Source: an uncultured Rhodospirillaceae bacterium (GTDB taxonomy: Bacteria > Pseudomonadota > Alphaproteobacteria > Azospirillales > Azospirillaceae). From it: a stretch of 64,000 bases of DNA. Every line of letters begins with the position of its first letter. Within the stretch, counting starts at the first letter, position 1. The notes under the pieces were generated by a model, which made no database searches, was not told the origin of the DNA, and saw only the letters and a list, made by a program, of their open reading frames with translations. The position numbers and the translations under genes are program-made. Shown here one piece after another: positions 9,244 to 17,465 of this stretch. Location: positions 124,001-188,000 of the forward strand of contig CALBDS010000060.1 in NCBI GenBank assembly GCA_937927415.1, written 5' to 3'.

Positions 9244-9732
9244 ATGGCATTTCTGGACCAGACGGCGCGCAGTTTCTTTCTGAGTGAACTCATCAGCGGG
9301 ATGGCCCTGACCTTCAGCTATATGTTCAAGCCGAAGGTCACGCTGAACTACCCCTTCGAAAAGGGGCCGATCAGTTCACGGTTCCGCGGTGAGCATGCGC
9401 TGCGCCGCTACCCCAACGGCGAGGAACGCTGCATCGCCTGCAAGCTGTGCGAAGCGGTGTGCCCGGCGCTGGCCATCACCATCGAAGCCGAACCGCGCGA
9501 GGACGGCAGCCGCCGCACCACGCGCTACGACATCGATATGACCAAGTGCATCTACTGCGGCTTCTGCCAGGAAGCCTGTCCGGTGGATGCCATCGTCGAA
9601 GGCCCCAACTTCGAGTTCTCCACCGAGACTCGGGAGGAGCTTTTCTACAACAAGCAGAAGCTGCTGGAGAACGGCGACCGCTGGGAAGCCCAGATCGCCG
9701 CCAATCTGGCCGCTGAAGCACCGTACCGCTGA
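9244..9732 (+). CDS. nuoI: NADH-quinone oxidoreductase subunit I
   Basis: NuoI (TYKY homologue) holds [4Fe-4S] clusters N6a and N6b, which carry electrons from NuoG to NuoB. Two complete ferredoxin motifs are seen: CIACKLCEAVCP (Cys63, 66, 69 and 73) and CIYCGFCQEACP (Cys102, 105, 108 and 112). From the ATG at 9244 the product has 162 residues, the usual length. A strong AAGGAGA site precedes the start. The gene is separated from both neighbours by unusually long gaps (82 and 134 bases), each containing a hairpin. Confidence 0.98.
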   Translation: MAFLDQTARSFFLSELISGMALTFSYMFKPKVTLNYPFEKGPISSRFRGEHALRRYPNGEERCIACKLCEAVCPALAITIEAEPREDGSRRTTRYDIDMTKCIYCGFCQEACPVDAIVEGPNFEFSTETREELFYNKQKLLENGDRWEAQIAANLAAEAPYR

Positions 9733-9757
9733 CGCTGGTCTCCGGGGCCTGATCGAA

Positions 9758-9787
9758 GGGGCGGCGCGCTTCGGGCCGCGACGCCCC
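9758..9787 (+). other. Intercistronic hairpin between nuoI and nuoJ
   Basis: GGGGCGGCG pairs with CGC-GA-CGCCCC around a loop containing CTTCGGG, with a two-base bulge on the 3' side. It sits in the 134-base gap after nuoI, with no U-tract. A role in mRNA processing or stability is possible but not shown. Confidence 0.5.
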
Positions 9788-9866
9788 CCGCCGGCCAAGG
9801 CGGCCCCGGACCAACGCCCGGAACGGACGGAAACACCACCCCTCGACCGCGGAGGCGGGGAAACCG

Positions 9867-10481
9867 ATGATTGTACAAAGCTTGTCCTTCTACCTTTTTG
9901 CGACGCTGCTCCTGGCCTCCGGCGTGATGGTCATTTCGGCACGCAATCCCGTTCATTCGGTCCTTTTCCTCATCCTTGCCTTCTTCCAGGCGGCGGGACT
10001 GTGCGTGCTGATGGGGGCCGAATTCCTGGCGATGATCCTGGTGATCGTCTATGTCGGCGCCGTGGCGGTCCTGTTCCTGTTCGTCGTCATGATGCTCGAC
10101 ATCAACTTCAAGGACCTCAGGGCCGGCTTTCTCCAGTACCTGCCGATCGGCGGTCTGGTCGGGCTGGTGCTGCTCCTTGAGCTGGTGATGGTGCTGGGCC
10201 CCTCGCTGATCTCGCACAGCGCGCTGGAAACGGCGGCCGCGGCGAAGGCGACGGCTCCGACGGTGACCAACACCGAGGCGCTGGGGCATCTGGTCTATAC
10301 CCATTACGTCTATCTCTTCCAGGCGTCGGGCATCGTGCTGCTGATCGCCATGATCGGCGCCATCGTGCTGACGCTGCGCCATCGTGAAGGGGTGCGTAAG
10401 CAGAACATTTCCGCGCAGCTTGCCCGCCGCCGCCAGGATACGGTGACGATCCGCAAGGTGACGACGGGGGGAGGCATCTGA
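9867..10481 (+). CDS. nuoJ: NADH-quinone oxidoreductase subunit J
   Basis: NuoJ (ND6) is a membrane subunit of complex I. The 204-residue product begins MIVQSLSFYLFATLLLASGV and has five hydrophobic helices. The helix-3 region AEFLAMILVIVYVGAVAVLF contains the conserved glutamate/tyrosine and pi-bulge area of the family. The ATG at 9867 has GGAGG at 9851-9855. The stop is two bases before nuoK. Confidence 0.97.
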   Translation: MIVQSLSFYLFATLLLASGVMVISARNPVHSVLFLILAFFQAAGLCVLMGAEFLAMILVIVYVGAVAVLFLFVVMMLDINFKDLRAGFLQYLPIGGLVGLVLLLELVMVLGPSLISHSALETAAAAKATAPTVTNTEALGHLVYTHYVYLFQASGIVLLIAMIGAIVLTLRHREGVRKQNISAQLARRRQDTVTIRKVTTGGGI

Positions 10482-10483
10482 TT

Positions 10484-10792
10484 ATGGACATCGGGCTTGG
10501 TCATTACCTGACGGTTGCCGCGATTCTGTTCACGCTGGGCGTGCTTGGAATCTTCCTGAACCGCAAGAACGTCATCGTCATTCTGATGTCGATCGAAATG
10601 ATGCTTCTGGCGGTCAACCTGAACCTGATCTCGTTCTCGGTCTTCCTGAACGATCTGACGGGACAGGTGTTTTCGATGATCATCCTGACGGTGGCCGCGG
10701 CGGAAGCCGCCATCGGCCTCGCCATCCTGGTGGTCTACTTCCGCAACCGCGGCACCATCCGTGTCGAAGACATCAACCTGATGAAGGGCTGA
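10484..10792 (+). CDS. nuoK: NADH-quinone oxidoreductase subunit K
   Basis: NuoK (ND4L) is a 102-residue, three-helix subunit with the usual length. It contains the two conserved membrane glutamates, in MSIEMMLLAVNLNL (helix 2) and in AAAEAAIGLAILV (helix 3). In the family these belong to the chain of charged residues that runs along the membrane arm. The start lies two bases after the nuoJ stop, and nuoL begins nine bases downstream. Confidence 0.98.
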   Translation: MDIGLGHYLTVAAILFTLGVLGIFLNRKNVIVILMSIEMMLLAVNLNLISFSVFLNDLTGQVFSMIILTVAAAEAAIGLAILVVYFRNRGTIRVEDINLMKG

Positions 10793-10801
10793 GGCAGCGT
10801 C

Positions 10802-12889
10802 ATGGAAGTCCTCGTCGTATTCCTCCCGCTGCTCGCCTTCCTCGTGGCCGGCGCCATCGCCATGCTGGCGAAGGGGCCGGGTGAGGCACACGCGCACGCA
10901 TCCCACGGCCATGGTCACGACGACCACGGCCACGACTCTCATTCCCACTCCCACGATGCCCATGGGCATGACGACCATGCCGCGGACGACCACGGGCACG
11001 GCCATGACGATCACCACGCGCCCGACTGGCGCGACCGGGTGTCGCAGATCGTGACCTGCGGTGCGGTGCTGCTGGCCATGGTGCTGTCGTGGGCGCTGTA
11101 CCTCGACGTGACCGGCCACAACGCGCCGCGCACCACGGTGCTGTTCTCGTGGATCACCAGCGGCGCCTTTGACGTGTCGTGGACGCTGCGGGTGGACCAG
11201 CTGACGGCGGTGATGCTGATCGTGGTCAACACCGTGTCGGCCATGGTTCACGTCTATTCGGTCGGCTACATGAGCCACGATCCGCAGAAGCCGCGGTTCA
11301 TGGCGTACCTGTCGCTGTTCACCTTCTTCATGCTGTCGCTGGTGACCGCCAACGACTTCGTGCAGATGTTCTTCGGCTGGGAAGGCGTCGGTGTGGCGTC
11401 GTACCTGCTCATCAACTTCTGGTACGAGAAGAAGTCGGCCAACGACGCGTCCATGAAGGCGTTCCTGGTCAACCGCGTCGGCGACTTCGGCTTCGCGCTC
11501 GGCATCTTCGCCATCTTCGTGCTGACCGGCTCGGTCCAGTTCGACACGGTGTTCGCCAAGGCGCCGGAGCTGGTCAACGCCAAGATCCACTTCCTGTCCT
11601 GGGATTTCCCGGCGCTCACCTGCGCCTGCCTGCTGCTGTTCATGGGGGCGATGGGCAAGTCGGCCCAGCTCGGCCTGCACACTTGGCTGCCGGACGCGAT
11701 GGAAGGCCCGACCCCGGTGTCGGCCCTCATCCATGCGGCCACCATGGTGACCGCCGGCGTGTTCATGGTCTGCCGCCTGTCGCCGGTGTTCGAATACGCG
11801 CCGGGCGCTCTGCAGGTGGTGACGGTGATCGGTGCGATGACCGCGTTCGTCGCGGCGACCATCGGCTTCACCCAGTTCGACATCAAGCGGGTCATCGCCT
11901 ATTCGACCATGAGCCAGCTTGGCTACATGTTCTTCGCCGCCGGCGTTTCGGCCTACGGTGCGGCGATGTTCCACCTGTTTACGCACGCCTTCTTCAAGGC
12001 GCTGCTGTTCCTCGGTGCCGGTTCGGTCATCCACGCCCTGTCCGGTGAGCAGGACATGCGCAACATGGGCGGCGTGTGGAGCAAGATCAAGATCACCTAC
12101 GCCCTGATGTGGATCGGCAATCTGGCGCTCGCCGGTCTGCCCTTCTTCGCCGGGTTCTATTCCAAGGACATGATCCTGGAAGCGGCGTTCGGCGCGCATT
12201 CGGCGGTGGGCAAGTTCGCTTTCTGGCTCGGCATCGCCGCAGCCTTCATGACCGCCTTCTACTCCTGGCGTCTGCTGTTCATGACCTTCCACGGCAAGCC
12301 GCGGGCAAGCAAGGAGGTGATGGACCATGTGCATGAATCGCCGTGGGTCATGCTGATCCCGCTGTTCGTGCTGGCTCTGGGCGCCGTGTTCGCCGGTGTG
12401 CTGTTCCACAACAACTTCGTCGGCGAACACCGTGCGGAGTTCTGGGGCAAGGCGCTGTTCGTCCTGCACGACAACGACAGCATCGAAAAGGCCCACCATG
12501 GCCTGCCCGGCTGGGTGCCGGTGATGCCGCTGATCGTCGGTCTGGCCGGTATCGCGTTGGCTTATGTCCTGTACATGTCCATCCCGTCGCTGCCGGCCAA
12601 GATCGCCGGTGTGTTCCGGGGCGTTCACCAGTTCTTCTTCCACAAGTGGTATTTCGACGAACTGTACGACGTGCTGTTCGTGCAGCCGGCCCGCAAGCTG
12701 GGTTACGGCCTGTGGAAGTCGGGTGACGGTGCGCTGATCGACGGTGTTGGCCCCGACGGGGTTGCCGCCGCCACCCGTGACGTGGCCGTGCGGACGGCAC
12801 GGCTCCAGTCCGGGTACGTGTTCCACTATGCGTTTGCGATGGTGATCGGCATCGTGCTGCTCGTCATCTGGCTCTCCATCGTCGGCTGA
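10802..12889 (+). CDS. nuoL: NADH-quinone oxidoreductase subunit L, with a histidine-rich insert
   Basis: NuoL (ND5) is the most distal antiporter-like proton-pumping subunit of complex I. The 695-residue product has the conserved core: FFGWEGVGVASYLLI with the key membrane glutamate, the lysine-containing MGAMGKSAQLGLHTWLPDAM, and HAATMVTAGVFM. The C-terminal part carries the long lateral helix of the family. The oddity is a segment at residues 30-72, right after the first membrane helix, in which 18 of 43 residues are His and 10 are Asp. Such a His/Asp loop is not part of the enterobacterial protein and could bind metal or buffer protons (inference). Confidence 0.97.
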   Translation: MEVLVVFLPLLAFLVAGAIAMLAKGPGEAHAHASHGHGHDDHGHDSHSHSHDAHGHDDHAADDHGHGHDDHHAPDWRDRVSQIVTCGAVLLAMVLSWALYLDVTGHNAPRTTVLFSWITSGAFDVSWTLRVDQLTAVMLIVVNTVSAMVHVYSVGYMSHDPQKPRFMAYLSLFTFFMLSLVTANDFVQMFFGWEGVGVASYLLINFWYEKKSANDASMKAFLVNRVGDFGFALGIFAIFVLTGSVQFDTVFAKAPELVNAKIHFLSWDFPALTCACLLLFMGAMGKSAQLGLHTWLPDAMEGPTPVSALIHAATMVTAGVFMVCRLSPVFEYAPGALQVVTVIGAMTAFVAATIGFTQFDIKRVIAYSTMSQLGYMFFAAGVSAYGAAMFHLFTHAFFKALLFLGAGSVIHALSGEQDMRNMGGVWSKIKITYALMWIGNLALAGLPFFAGFYSKDMILEAAFGAHSAVGKFAFWLGIAAAFMTAFYSWRLLFMTFHGKPRASKEVMDHVHESPWVMLIPLFVLALGAVFAGVLFHNNFVGEHRAEFWGKALFVLHDNDSIEKAHHGLPGWVPVMPLIVGLAGIALAYVLYMSIPSLPAKIAGVFRGVHQFFFHKWYFDELYDVLFVQPARKLGYGLWKSGDGALIDGVGPDGVAAATRDVAVRTARLQSGYVFHYAFAMVIGIVLLVIWLSIVG

Positions 12890-12912
12890 GCGGTTAGGGA
12901 GGCTTCTTCACC

Positions 12913-14427
12913 ATGGCTGGTTGGCCAATTCTGTCGATTACGACCTTCCTTCCGCTTGTCGGGGCGCTGTTCATCCTGATCATCCGCGGCAGCAAGGAAG
13001 ACGTTGACCGCAACGCCCGCAACGTGGCGCTGTGGACGACCCTGATTACCTTCGCCCTGTCGCTGTTCATCTGGATCAACTTCGATCCCAGCAACCCCAA
13101 CTATCAGATGGTTGAGAAGGCGGAGTGGATCCCCGCCTTCAAGATCTCCTATCACATGGGCGTGGACGGCATTTCGGTGCTGTTCGTGATCCTGTCCACC
13201 TTCCTCATGCCGCTGTGCATCCTGGCGTCGTGGGAATCGGTGCAGAAGCGCGTCAAAGAATATATGGTCGCCTTCCTGGTCCTTGAGACCTTGATGATCG
13301 GCATGTTCTGCGCGCTGGATTTCGTGCTGTTCTACATGTTCTTCGAAGGCGTCCTGATCCCGATGTTCCTCATCATCGGTGTCTGGGGCGGTCCGCGCCG
13401 CGTCTACGCCGCCTTCAAGTTCTTCCTCTACACGCTCCTGGGTTCGGTGCTGATGCTGCTGGCCATCCTGGCCATGTACTTCGTCGCCGGGACCACCGAC
13501 GTGCCGACCATCACCGCCACCGCCTTCCCGCGGTCGATGCAGATGTGGCTGTGGCTGGCCTTCTTCGCCTCCTTCGCGGTGAAGGTGCCCATGTGGCCGG
13601 TCCACACCTGGCTGCCCGACGCCCACGTGGAAGCGCCGACTGCCGGGTCGGTCATCCTGGCCGGCGTGCTGCTGAAGATGGGCGGGTACGGTTTCCTGCG
13701 CTTCAACATTCCGATCCTGCCGGAAGCGACCGAATTCTTCGCGCCGCTGGTCTACACCCTGTCCATCGTCGCGCTCGTCTACACCTCGCTGGTGGCGCTG
13801 GCGCAGGAGGACATGAAGAAGCTGATCGCCTATTCGTCGGTGGCCCACATGGGTTATGTGACGGTCGGCATGTTCACGCTGAACACCCAGGGCATCGGTG
13901 GTTCGATCTACCAGATGCTGTCCCACGGTGTGGTGTCGGGTGCGCTGTTCCTGTGCGTCGGTGTGGTCTATGACCGGATGCACACCCGCGAGATCGCCCA
14001 GTACGGCGGTCTGGTGAAGCTGATGCCCAAGTACGCGGTGGTGTTCCTGTTCATGACGCTGGCCTCGGTCGGCCTGCCGGGCACGTCCGGGTTCATCGGC
14101 GAATTCCTGGTGCTGCTGGGCGCCTTCCGTGACAACACCTGGGTTGCCACCCTGATGGCCCTGGGTCTGGTGCTGGGCGCTGCCTATGCCCTGCTGCTGT
14201 ACCGCCGGGTGGTGTACGGCGTCATCACCAACCCGCACGTCCGGTCCATGTTCGACCTGACCCCGCGGGAAGTGGCGGTGTTCGTCCCGCTGGTCATCGT
14301 GGTGCTGTGGATGGGCATCTATCCCAACAGCTTCCTGTCGGTGCCCGCCGCGTCGGTCGAACAGCTCATCACCGTCTATCAAACCAAGCTTGCCGCCGCC
14401 GGCAACGTCGCTGTGGCCGTTCGGTAA
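12913..14427 (+). CDS. nuoM: NADH-quinone oxidoreductase subunit M
   Basis: NuoM (ND4) is the second antiporter-like proton-pumping subunit. The 504-residue product has about 14 membrane helices. It carries the family motifs FFEGVLIPMFLIIGVWGG (conserved glutamate), KVPMWPVHTWLPDAHVEAPT and KLIAYSSVAHMGYV. The ATG at 12913 lies 23 bases after nuoL. The length is typical and no insert like that of NuoL is present. Confidence 0.98.
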   Translation: MAGWPILSITTFLPLVGALFILIIRGSKEDVDRNARNVALWTTLITFALSLFIWINFDPSNPNYQMVEKAEWIPAFKISYHMGVDGISVLFVILSTFLMPLCILASWESVQKRVKEYMVAFLVLETLMIGMFCALDFVLFYMFFEGVLIPMFLIIGVWGGPRRVYAAFKFFLYTLLGSVLMLLAILAMYFVAGTTDVPTITATAFPRSMQMWLWLAFFASFAVKVPMWPVHTWLPDAHVEAPTAGSVILAGVLLKMGGYGFLRFNIPILPEATEFFAPLVYTLSIVALVYTSLVALAQEDMKKLIAYSSVAHMGYVTVGMFTLNTQGIGGSIYQMLSHGVVSGALFLCVGVVYDRMHTREIAQYGGLVKLMPKYAVVFLFMTLASVGLPGTSGFIGEFLVLLGAFRDNTWVATLMALGLVLGAAYALLLYRRVVYGVITNPHVRSMFDLTPREVAVFVPLVIVVLWMGIYPNSFLSVPAASVEQLITVYQTKLAAAGNVAVAVR

Positions 14428-14437
14428 AGGATAAGCC

Positions 14438-15886
14438 ATGATCGCCCCGTTCCCCGACCTTTGGCCGGCGCTGCCGGAGATCGTCCTGGCCCTGTCCGGT
14501 CTGGCGCTCCTGATGCTCGGCGTTTTCCGCGGCGACACGTCCACCCGGACCGTGGCCTACATCGCCGTCGTTGCCATGCTGTTTGCCGCGGTCCTGTCCA
14601 TGGGCTACGGCACCGGGCGGGCCGTTACCTTCAACGGCCTGTTCGTGATGGATGCCTTCGGCGTCTTCGTGAAGGTGCTGGTGCTGGTGGCCTCGTCGCT
14701 GGCGGTGCTGATGTCGCTCTCCTATCTGGAGCGCGAACAGATCCGGAAGCCGGAATTCCCCGTCCTCATGCTCTTCGCCACGCTGGGCATGCTGATGATG
14801 GTGTCGGCCAACGACCTGATGTCGCTGTACGTCGGCCTGGAAACCCAGAGCCTGGCGCTGTACGTCATCGCCTCCTTCCGCCGCGACTCCGCGAAGTCGT
14901 CGGAAGCCGGCCTGAAGTACTTCGTCCTGGGCGCCCTGTCCTCGGGCCTGCTGCTGTACGGCGCGTCGCTGGTCTACGGCTTTGCCGGCAGCACCAGCTT
15001 CGACAAGCTGGCGGCTCTGCTGGCCGGCGGCGAGCATCCGTCTGCCGGTCTGGTGGTCGGCATGGTGTTCGTGGCCGCCGGTCTGGCGTTCAAGGTGTCG
15101 GCGGTGCCGTTCCACATGTGGACGCCCGACGTGTACGAAGGTGCGCCGACCCCGGTCACCGCCTTCTTTGCCGTCGCGCCGAAGATCGCCGCCATCGCGC
15201 TGTTCACCCGTCTGCTGGTCGAGCCGTTCGGCCACATGACCCACCAGTGGCAGCAGATCATCATCGCCAGCTCGGTGCTGTCGATGATCCTCGGCTCCTT
15301 CGCCGCCATCACCCAGAGCAACATCAAGCGTCTGATGGCCTACTCCTCCATCGGTCACATCGGCTACGCGCTGGTCGGTCTGGCCACGGGGACGGAAGAG
15401 GGCATCCGCGGCCTGCTGATCTACATGGCGGTCTATCTGTTCATGAACGTCGGCGCGTTTGCCGTCATCCTGTCCATGAAGCAGAAGGGCCGCATGGTCG
15501 AGGAGATCAAGGATCTCGCCGGGCTGTCGCGGACCAACCCCATGCTGGCTGCCGCCATGGCGATCTTCATGTTCTCCATGGCCGGCATCCCGCCGATGGC
15601 CGGTTTCTTCGGGAAGCTGTACGTCTTCCTGGCCGCCATCCAGGCGCACCTCTACACCGTCGCGGTGATCGGCGTGCTGACCAGCGTGGTGGGCGCTTAC
15701 TACTACCTGCGCATCATCAAGATCATGTACTTCGATGAGCCGGCGGAAGCGTTCGATCCGGTGGGCGACGACGGGATGCAGGCCATCCTGATCGGCACCA
15801 GCCTGTTCACGCTGCTGTTCTTCGTGATCCCCGCCCCGATCCTGAACGCGGCGGCGGCGGCGGCGGCGGCTCTGTTCGCCGGATGA
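14438..15886 (+). CDS. nuoN: NADH-quinone oxidoreductase subunit N
   Basis: NuoN (ND2) is the third antiporter-like subunit, next to NuoK. The 482-residue product has the motifs SLYVGLETQSLALYVIASF, KVSAVPFHMWTPDVYEGAPT and KRLMAYSSIGHIGYAL. It ends in a run of eight alanines encoded largely by repeated GCG codons (15847-15870), which could slip on replication. The stop overlaps the birA start (ATGA), so the operon continues beyond complex I. Confidence 0.98.
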   Translation: MIAPFPDLWPALPEIVLALSGLALLMLGVFRGDTSTRTVAYIAVVAMLFAAVLSMGYGTGRAVTFNGLFVMDAFGVFVKVLVLVASSLAVLMSLSYLEREQIRKPEFPVLMLFATLGMLMMVSANDLMSLYVGLETQSLALYVIASFRRDSAKSSEAGLKYFVLGALSSGLLLYGASLVYGFAGSTSFDKLAALLAGGEHPSAGLVVGMVFVAAGLAFKVSAVPFHMWTPDVYEGAPTPVTAFFAVAPKIAAIALFTRLLVEPFGHMTHQWQQIIIASSVLSMILGSFAAITQSNIKRLMAYSSIGHIGYALVGLATGTEEGIRGLLIYMAVYLFMNVGAFAVILSMKQKGRMVEEIKDLAGLSRTNPMLAAAMAIFMFSMAGIPPMAGFFGKLYVFLAAIQAHLYTVAVIGVLTSVVGAYYYLRIIKIMYFDEPAEAFDPVGDDGMQAILIGTSLFTLLFFVIPAPILNAAAAAAAALFAG

Positions 15887-16677
15887 CGGTGAACCCGGAG
15901 ACTGAGGCGGGCGCTCTGCGCCTGCCTCCCGGCTTCCGGGTCGTCGGCTTCGCGGCGGTCGGCAGCACCAACGATGAAGCGAAGGCCCTGGCGCGCTCCG
16001 GTTGTCCGGAGCGTACCATTGTTTGGGCCGGGCGCCAGGAGAGCGGGCGCGGCCGTCGGGGCCGCGTCTGGTCCTCGCCGGAAGGCAATCTCTACACCTC
16101 CACCATCCTGCGCCCGGGTGTGCCGCCGGCCACCGCGGCGCAATTGTCGTTTGTGGCGGCTCTTGCCATCGCCGACACCGCGGCGGCGTTCCTGCCCGAT
16201 GGTGTGCCGGTGCGGTGCAAATGGCCCAACGACGTGCTGGTGGGCGGGCGCAAGCTGTCGGGCATCCTGCTGGAATCCGAACCGCTGGACGGCAGCGGGG
16301 AGGGGTGGATCGTGCTGGGGGTGGGGGTCAACCTCGCCCATTACCCGGCCGACGCCGACTATGGCGCCACCTCGCTCCAGGCGGAGGGGGCGCTGCACGC
16401 CACCCCGGCGGCGGCGCTGGAGGTCTATGCCGGCCATCTGGCCCTGTGGTATGACCGCTGGCTGGCGGGCGGCTTCGGGCCTGTGCGTGACGGCTGGCTG
16501 GCGCGGGCCATGGGCCTGGGGGGGCCGGTGGTGGTCCGGCTGCCGCAGCGGACGATCACCGGGCGCTTCGTGGATCTGGATCGGGACGGGGTGCTGCTGC
16601 TGGATCCCGACGACGGCACCTCGCGCCAGCGGATCGCCGCCGGAGACGTGTTTTTTCCCCCTGCGACGGAGCATTAG
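15883..16677 (+). CDS. birA: Biotin--[acetyl-CoA-carboxylase] ligase (monofunctional BirA)
   Basis: This enzyme activates biotin with ATP and attaches it to the biotin carboxyl carrier protein. The 264-residue product has the ligase motif ESGRGRRGRVWSSPEGNL near residue 50, then KWPNDVLVGGRKLSGILLE, and a small C-terminal domain. There is no N-terminal winged helix, so it is a ligase without the DNA-binding repressor function of E. coli BirA. Its ATGA overlap with nuoN suggests co-translation with the complex I operon, an arrangement common in alphaproteobacteria. Confidence 0.95.
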   Translation: MTVNPETEAGALRLPPGFRVVGFAAVGSTNDEAKALARSGCPERTIVWAGRQESGRGRRGRVWSSPEGNLYTSTILRPGVPPATAAQLSFVAALAIADTAAAFLPDGVPVRCKWPNDVLVGGRKLSGILLESEPLDGSGEGWIVLGVGVNLAHYPADADYGATSLQAEGALHATPAAALEVYAGHLALWYDRWLAGGFGPVRDGWLARAMGLGGPVVVRLPQRTITGRFVDLDRDGVLLLDPDDGTSRQRIAAGDVFFPPATEH

Positions 16678-16679
16678 GC

Positions 16680-17465
16680 ATGCTGCTCGCCATCGATGCC
16701 GGCAACACCAATGTGATTTTCGCGGTCTTCGACGGGGATGAGAAGCGCGGGCAGTGGCGCATCTCCACCGACAGCCGCCGCACGGCGGATGAATACGCGG
16801 TGTGGCTGTTCTCGCTGATGGCGCTGAAAGGGCTGTCGCCCAAGGACATCGACGCCGCCATCCTGTCCAGCGTGGTCCCCGCCGCCAGTTTCGATCTGGT
16901 GCGGCTGTGCCAGAACCATTTCCACTGCGACCCCATGCGGGTGGGGGAGCCGGGGGTCGAATTGGGGCTGACCATCCTGCTGGACAACCCCAAGGAGGCC
17001 GGGGCCGACCGGCTGGTGAACTCCATCGCCGCCGCGGCCACATATCCGACGCCGCTGGTGGTTGTCGATATCGGAACAGGCACCACATTCGACGTGGTGG
17101 ATGGGGACGGCAACTTCGTCGGCGGCGCCATCGCCCCCGGACCGCTGCTGGCGCTCGATGCCCTGCACCGCGTGGCGGCGCAGTTGCCGAAGGTGGAGAT
17201 CATCCGCCCCAAGGCGGCGATCGGGCGGGGCACGGTGGGGGCGATGCAGTCGGGGATGTTCTGGGGCTACATCGGCATGATCGAGGGGCTGTTGACCCGC
17301 ATCGCCGCCGAATTGGAGCCAGAGGGTGCCCGCCCCGTCACCGTTATTGCCACCGGGGGACTTGGCCGGGTGTTCGCCGAGGCCACATCCATGATCCATC
17401 ACGTTGACAACGAACTCACCATGCGGGGGTTGCTGTTGGTCCACAAGCGCAACAGGACGATATGA
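16680..17465 (+). CDS. coaX: Type III pantothenate kinase
   Basis: CoaX catalyses the first step of coenzyme A synthesis, the phosphorylation of pantothenate. The 261-residue product starts MLLAIDAGNTNVIFAVFDGD with the DxGNTN phosphate-binding motif. It continues with KEAGADRLVN and VDIGTGTTFDVVDGDG, all features of the ASKHA-fold type III enzyme. The ATG follows the birA stop by two bases, and the stop overlaps the rnj start. No other pantothenate kinase is in the window. Confidence 0.95.
   Translation: MLLAIDAGNTNVIFAVFDGDEKRGQWRISTDSRRTADEYAVWLFSLMALKGLSPKDIDAAILSSVVPAASFDLVRLCQNHFHCDPMRVGEPGVELGLTILLDNPKEAGADRLVNSIAAAATYPTPLVVVDIGTGTTFDVVDGDGNFVGGAIAPGPLLALDALHRVAAQLPKVEIIRPKAAIGRGTVGAMQSGMFWGYIGMIEGLLTRIAAELEPEGARPVTVIATGGLGRVFAEATSMIHHVDNELTMRGLLLVHKRNRTI

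Noticed and set aside
10310..12826. Reverse-strand open frame of 838 codons opposite nuoJ-L
   Set aside because: The nuo genes on the other strand are unmistakable. The frame is rich in His/Gln/Arg as expected for a shadow.
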